From positions 1 through 8,166 of the forward strand of contig DFSJ01000108.1 in the NCBI GenBank assembly GCA_002378585.1: a stretch of 8,166 bases of DNA, written 5' to 3'. This document shows, piece after piece, positions 6,999 to 8,166 of this stretch (within the stretch, counting starts at the first letter, position 1; each line of letters opens with the position of its first letter). The DNA is from Flavobacteriaceae bacterium UBA3440. Lineage in GTDB: Bacteria > Bacteroidota > Bacteroidia > Flavobacteriales > Flavobacteriaceae. The notes below the pieces were generated by a model. The model was not told the origin of the DNA. It saw only the letters and a program-made list of their open reading frames with translations, and searched no databases. Position numbers and translations under genes: made by a program.

Positions 6999-7970
6999 TT
7001 AGACCTTTCGATCCATCAGTTGATGAGCAAAATTTTGAAGTCCTGCACCAGCGTGTCCTGAAGTGCTTAGTTGGCGGCAGCTTTCTAAGGCCGATTCGGT
7101 GTATTGTTCGATTAACGAGCGGGTGTATTTATCGGCTCCAGCGGCTCGAAACAGGGCCAATACTTCTTCAATTTTATTCGGTTGATTTCCCTTTTCACTA
7201 TACCAGTGCTTAAGCGCTTGTCGCTGCTTATCATTGGATTGTTCTAAGGCATGAAGGTAAAGCACGGTTTTTTTATTGTTTAAAATATCCCCGCCAATGG
7301 ATTTTCCAAAGGTGGCCTCGTCCCCAAAACAATCTAAATAGTCATCTTGCAATTGAAAGGCCAAGCCTAAATCCCTGCCAAAGGCATAGATCAGCGCTTG
7401 ATCCTTTGGGGAGGCCTCAGCGATGATCGCACCCATTTTTAGTGCAGCAGCCACGAGCACCGCTGTCTTAAATTCGATCATCTTTAAATACTGGGTTTCG
7501 CTCACGGAGTTACTGGTTTCAAAATCCACATCCATCTGTTGTCCTTCGCACACCTCCAGGGCAGTTTTGGACAAAAGCTGATACAGGGATTTAAACACAT
7601 CACCTTGGTAAACTTCTAGTTGTTTGTAGGCCAAAATCAACATGGCATCGCCGGATAATATCCCTGTATTTATATCCCATTTGGTGTGTACAGTGGTTTT
7701 TCCCCTTCTCAGTGGGGCTGCGTCCATGATGTCATCGTGTACCAAAGAAAAATTGTGAAATATTTCGATGGCCAAAGCAGCCTGAAGGGCATTTTTAGCT
7801 GGGGTGCCAAATGTTTCGGCTCCCATCAAGGCCAAAATCGGACGCATCCTTTTTCCGCCCAATTGCATCATATAGTCAATGGGCGTGTAGAGTCCTTCAG
7901 GAGTTTTTGGCAAAGCCCACTGGGCTAAATGATCTAAAAAAAGCTTTTGGTAGGATTCAAGGGGCTGCAT
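6999..7970 (-). CDS. Trans-isoprenyl (polyprenyl) diphosphate synthase, probably geranylgeranyl type
   Basis: This soluble enzyme condenses isopentenyl diphosphate with allylic diphosphates to build prenyl chains for quinones, carotenoids or related isoprenoids. It has 323 residues from the ATG at 7968-7970. A TTG 18 bases upstream is open, but it lies inside the -7 promoter element, so the ATG is chosen. Family motifs, in order: GGKRMRP at 38-44 (diphosphate binding); the first Asp-rich motif DDIMD at 79-83 followed by RRG at 88-90; GQQMDVDF at 143-150; FKTA at 167-170; the second Asp-rich motif DDYLD at 209-213; and FGKSIGGD at 221-228. All catalytic residues are present. The first motif lacks the two-residue insert of bacterial farnesyl synthases, and Phe74, five residues before it, with Ser75 next, resembles the arrangement in type I geranylgeranyl synthases; a C20 product is therefore the best guess. 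It ends 78 bases before the tetR start and is probably a separate unit. Confidence 0.93.
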   Translation of the reverse strand: MQPLESYQKLFLDHLAQWALPKTPEGLYTPIDYMMQLGGKRMRPILALMGAETFGTPAKNALQAALAIEIFHNFSLVHDDIMDAAPLRRGKTTVHTKWDINTGILSGDAMLILAYKQLEVYQGDVFKSLYQLLSKTALEVCEGQQMDVDFETSNSVSETQYLKMIEFKTAVLVAAALKMGAIIAEASPKDQALIYAFGRDLGLAFQLQDDYLDCFGDEATFGKSIGGDILNNKKTVLYLHALEQSNDKQRQALKHWYSEKGNQPNKIEEVLALFRAAGADKYTRSLIEQYTESALESCRQLSTSGHAGAGLQNFAHQLMDRKV

Positions 7971-7985
7971 AAGGCTTGTTTGCCC

Positions 7986-7993
7986 CAAAAATA
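7986..7993 (-). promoter_or_regulatory. Candidate promoter (-7 element) of the polyprenyl synthase gene
   Basis: The minus strand reads TATTTTTG, an exact TAnnTTTG match, 15 bases before the chosen ATG. This would place the transcript start around 7978-7981 and leave a leader of about 10 bases. No clear TTG lies at the expected spacing upstream, so the -33 element is weak. The position rules out the upstream TTG as the translation start. Confidence 0.45.
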
Positions 7994-8037
7994 CACGATT
8001 TTATGGCAGACCCTCAGGCCTTTGGCTAAATAAAATT

Positions 8038-8045
8038 TATATTTG
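8038..8045 (+). promoter_or_regulatory. Candidate promoter (-7 element) of the ZIP transporter gene
   Basis: The plus strand reads TATATTTG, matching TAnnTTTG, 20 bases before the ATG at 8066. The nearest TTTG upstream (8021-8024) is only 13 bases away, closer than the usual 17-23. An A/T-rich near-palindrome (8028-8044, 7 of 8 pairs matching) overlaps the element and could be an operator, but such sequences arise easily in A/T-rich DNA. Confidence 0.4.
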
Positions 8046-8065
8046 AGCGACTAAAAACGTTCGTG

Positions 8066-8166
8066 ATGATTGAAGAAGTAATCACTTATTTTGAGACGAT
8101 TCCCCCGGTTCGGGCAGCCCTGTACGCTTCTTTATTTACTTGGGCACTTACCGCCCTTGGCGCCTC
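8066..8166 (+). CDS. Probable ZIP-family metal transporter, N-terminal fragment (runs off the right edge)
   Basis: Only 33 codons are in the window. The reading frame from the ATG at 8066-8068 is open to the edge. It begins MIEEVITYFETIPPVRAALY and continues into ASLFTWALTALGA, where a first membrane helix appears to start. The combination of a short acidic-amphipathic N-terminus, P-x-x-AALYASLFTW and TALGA matches what I recall of ZIP (ZupT-like) divalent metal transporters in Bacteroidota, which move zinc or related ions into the cytoplasm. The metal-binding helices TM4 and TM5 are outside the window, so family and substrate cannot be checked here. It is transcribed divergently from the prenyl synthase, the only plus-strand gene seen. 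Another small membrane protein is possible. Confidence 0.72.
   Translation, partial: MIEEVITYFETIPPVRAALYASLFTWALTALGA

Noticed and set aside
7686..7928. Plus-strand open frame of 80 codons inside the prenyl synthase gene
   Set aside because: It is antisense to the first Asp-rich motif region of an intact enzyme and has no family features.
7971..7988. Upstream TTG start for the prenyl synthase (adds six residues)
   Set aside because: The TTG is part of the TATTTTTG promoter element, so it would lie upstream of the transcript; the ATG at 7968-7970 also gives the usual family N-terminus.
1..8166. Mobile element, CRISPR array, tRNA or rRNA gene
   Set aside because: No direct repeats, transposase or integrase motifs, cloverleaf-like segments or rRNA sequence were seen; gene packing and composition look uniform.

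Overview
The window reads as a stretch of chromosome from a member of the Bacteroidota, most likely a flavobacterium-like marine or environmental lineage. The reasons are the protein types (a lipoprotein-anchored membrane fusion protein, a long Bacteroidota-style RND pump, a tetR-tolC-mfp-rnd gene order), promoter elements matching the Bacteroidota -7 consensus TAnnTTTG, and no obvious Shine-Dalgarno sequences before the starts I checked. Nothing points to a phage, plasmid, insertion sequence or CRISPR array, and no gap between genes exceeds about 100 bases.

Layout: all genes but the last lie on the minus strand, so the order of transcription runs from right to left. At the right edge (8066-8166, plus strand) is the start of a probable ZIP-family metal transporter. 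It diverges from a polyprenyl diphosphate synthase gene (6999-7970, minus) across a 95-base promoter region. After a 78-base gap that holds a well-formed promoter overlapped by a perfect 8-14-8 inverted repeat comes a four-gene operon: a TetR repressor (6321-6920), a TolC-like outer membrane factor (4993-6324), a membrane fusion lipoprotein (3812-4978) and an RND pump (346-3822). A 76-base gap filled mostly by a long hairpin separates it from the 5' end of aspS, aspartyl-tRNA synthetase (1-269).

How the genes work together: the pump, the periplasmic adaptor and the outer membrane channel together make a complete tripartite efflux system, translated from tightly packed genes (4-base overlap, 14-base gap, 11-base overlap). 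The repressor is the first gene of the same transcription unit, so it probably controls itself and the pump by binding the inverted repeat over the promoter; a small-molecule substrate of the pump would be the natural inducer. The substrate cannot be read from the sequence. The prenyl synthase, aspS and the ZIP gene look like ordinary housekeeping neighbours.

I do not see a clearly undescribed system. The most interesting details are the extra hydrophobic hairpin between TM6 and TM7 of the RND pump, the operator/promoter arrangement with a near-leaderless tetR mRNA, and the long hairpin that embeds a candidate aspS promoter.
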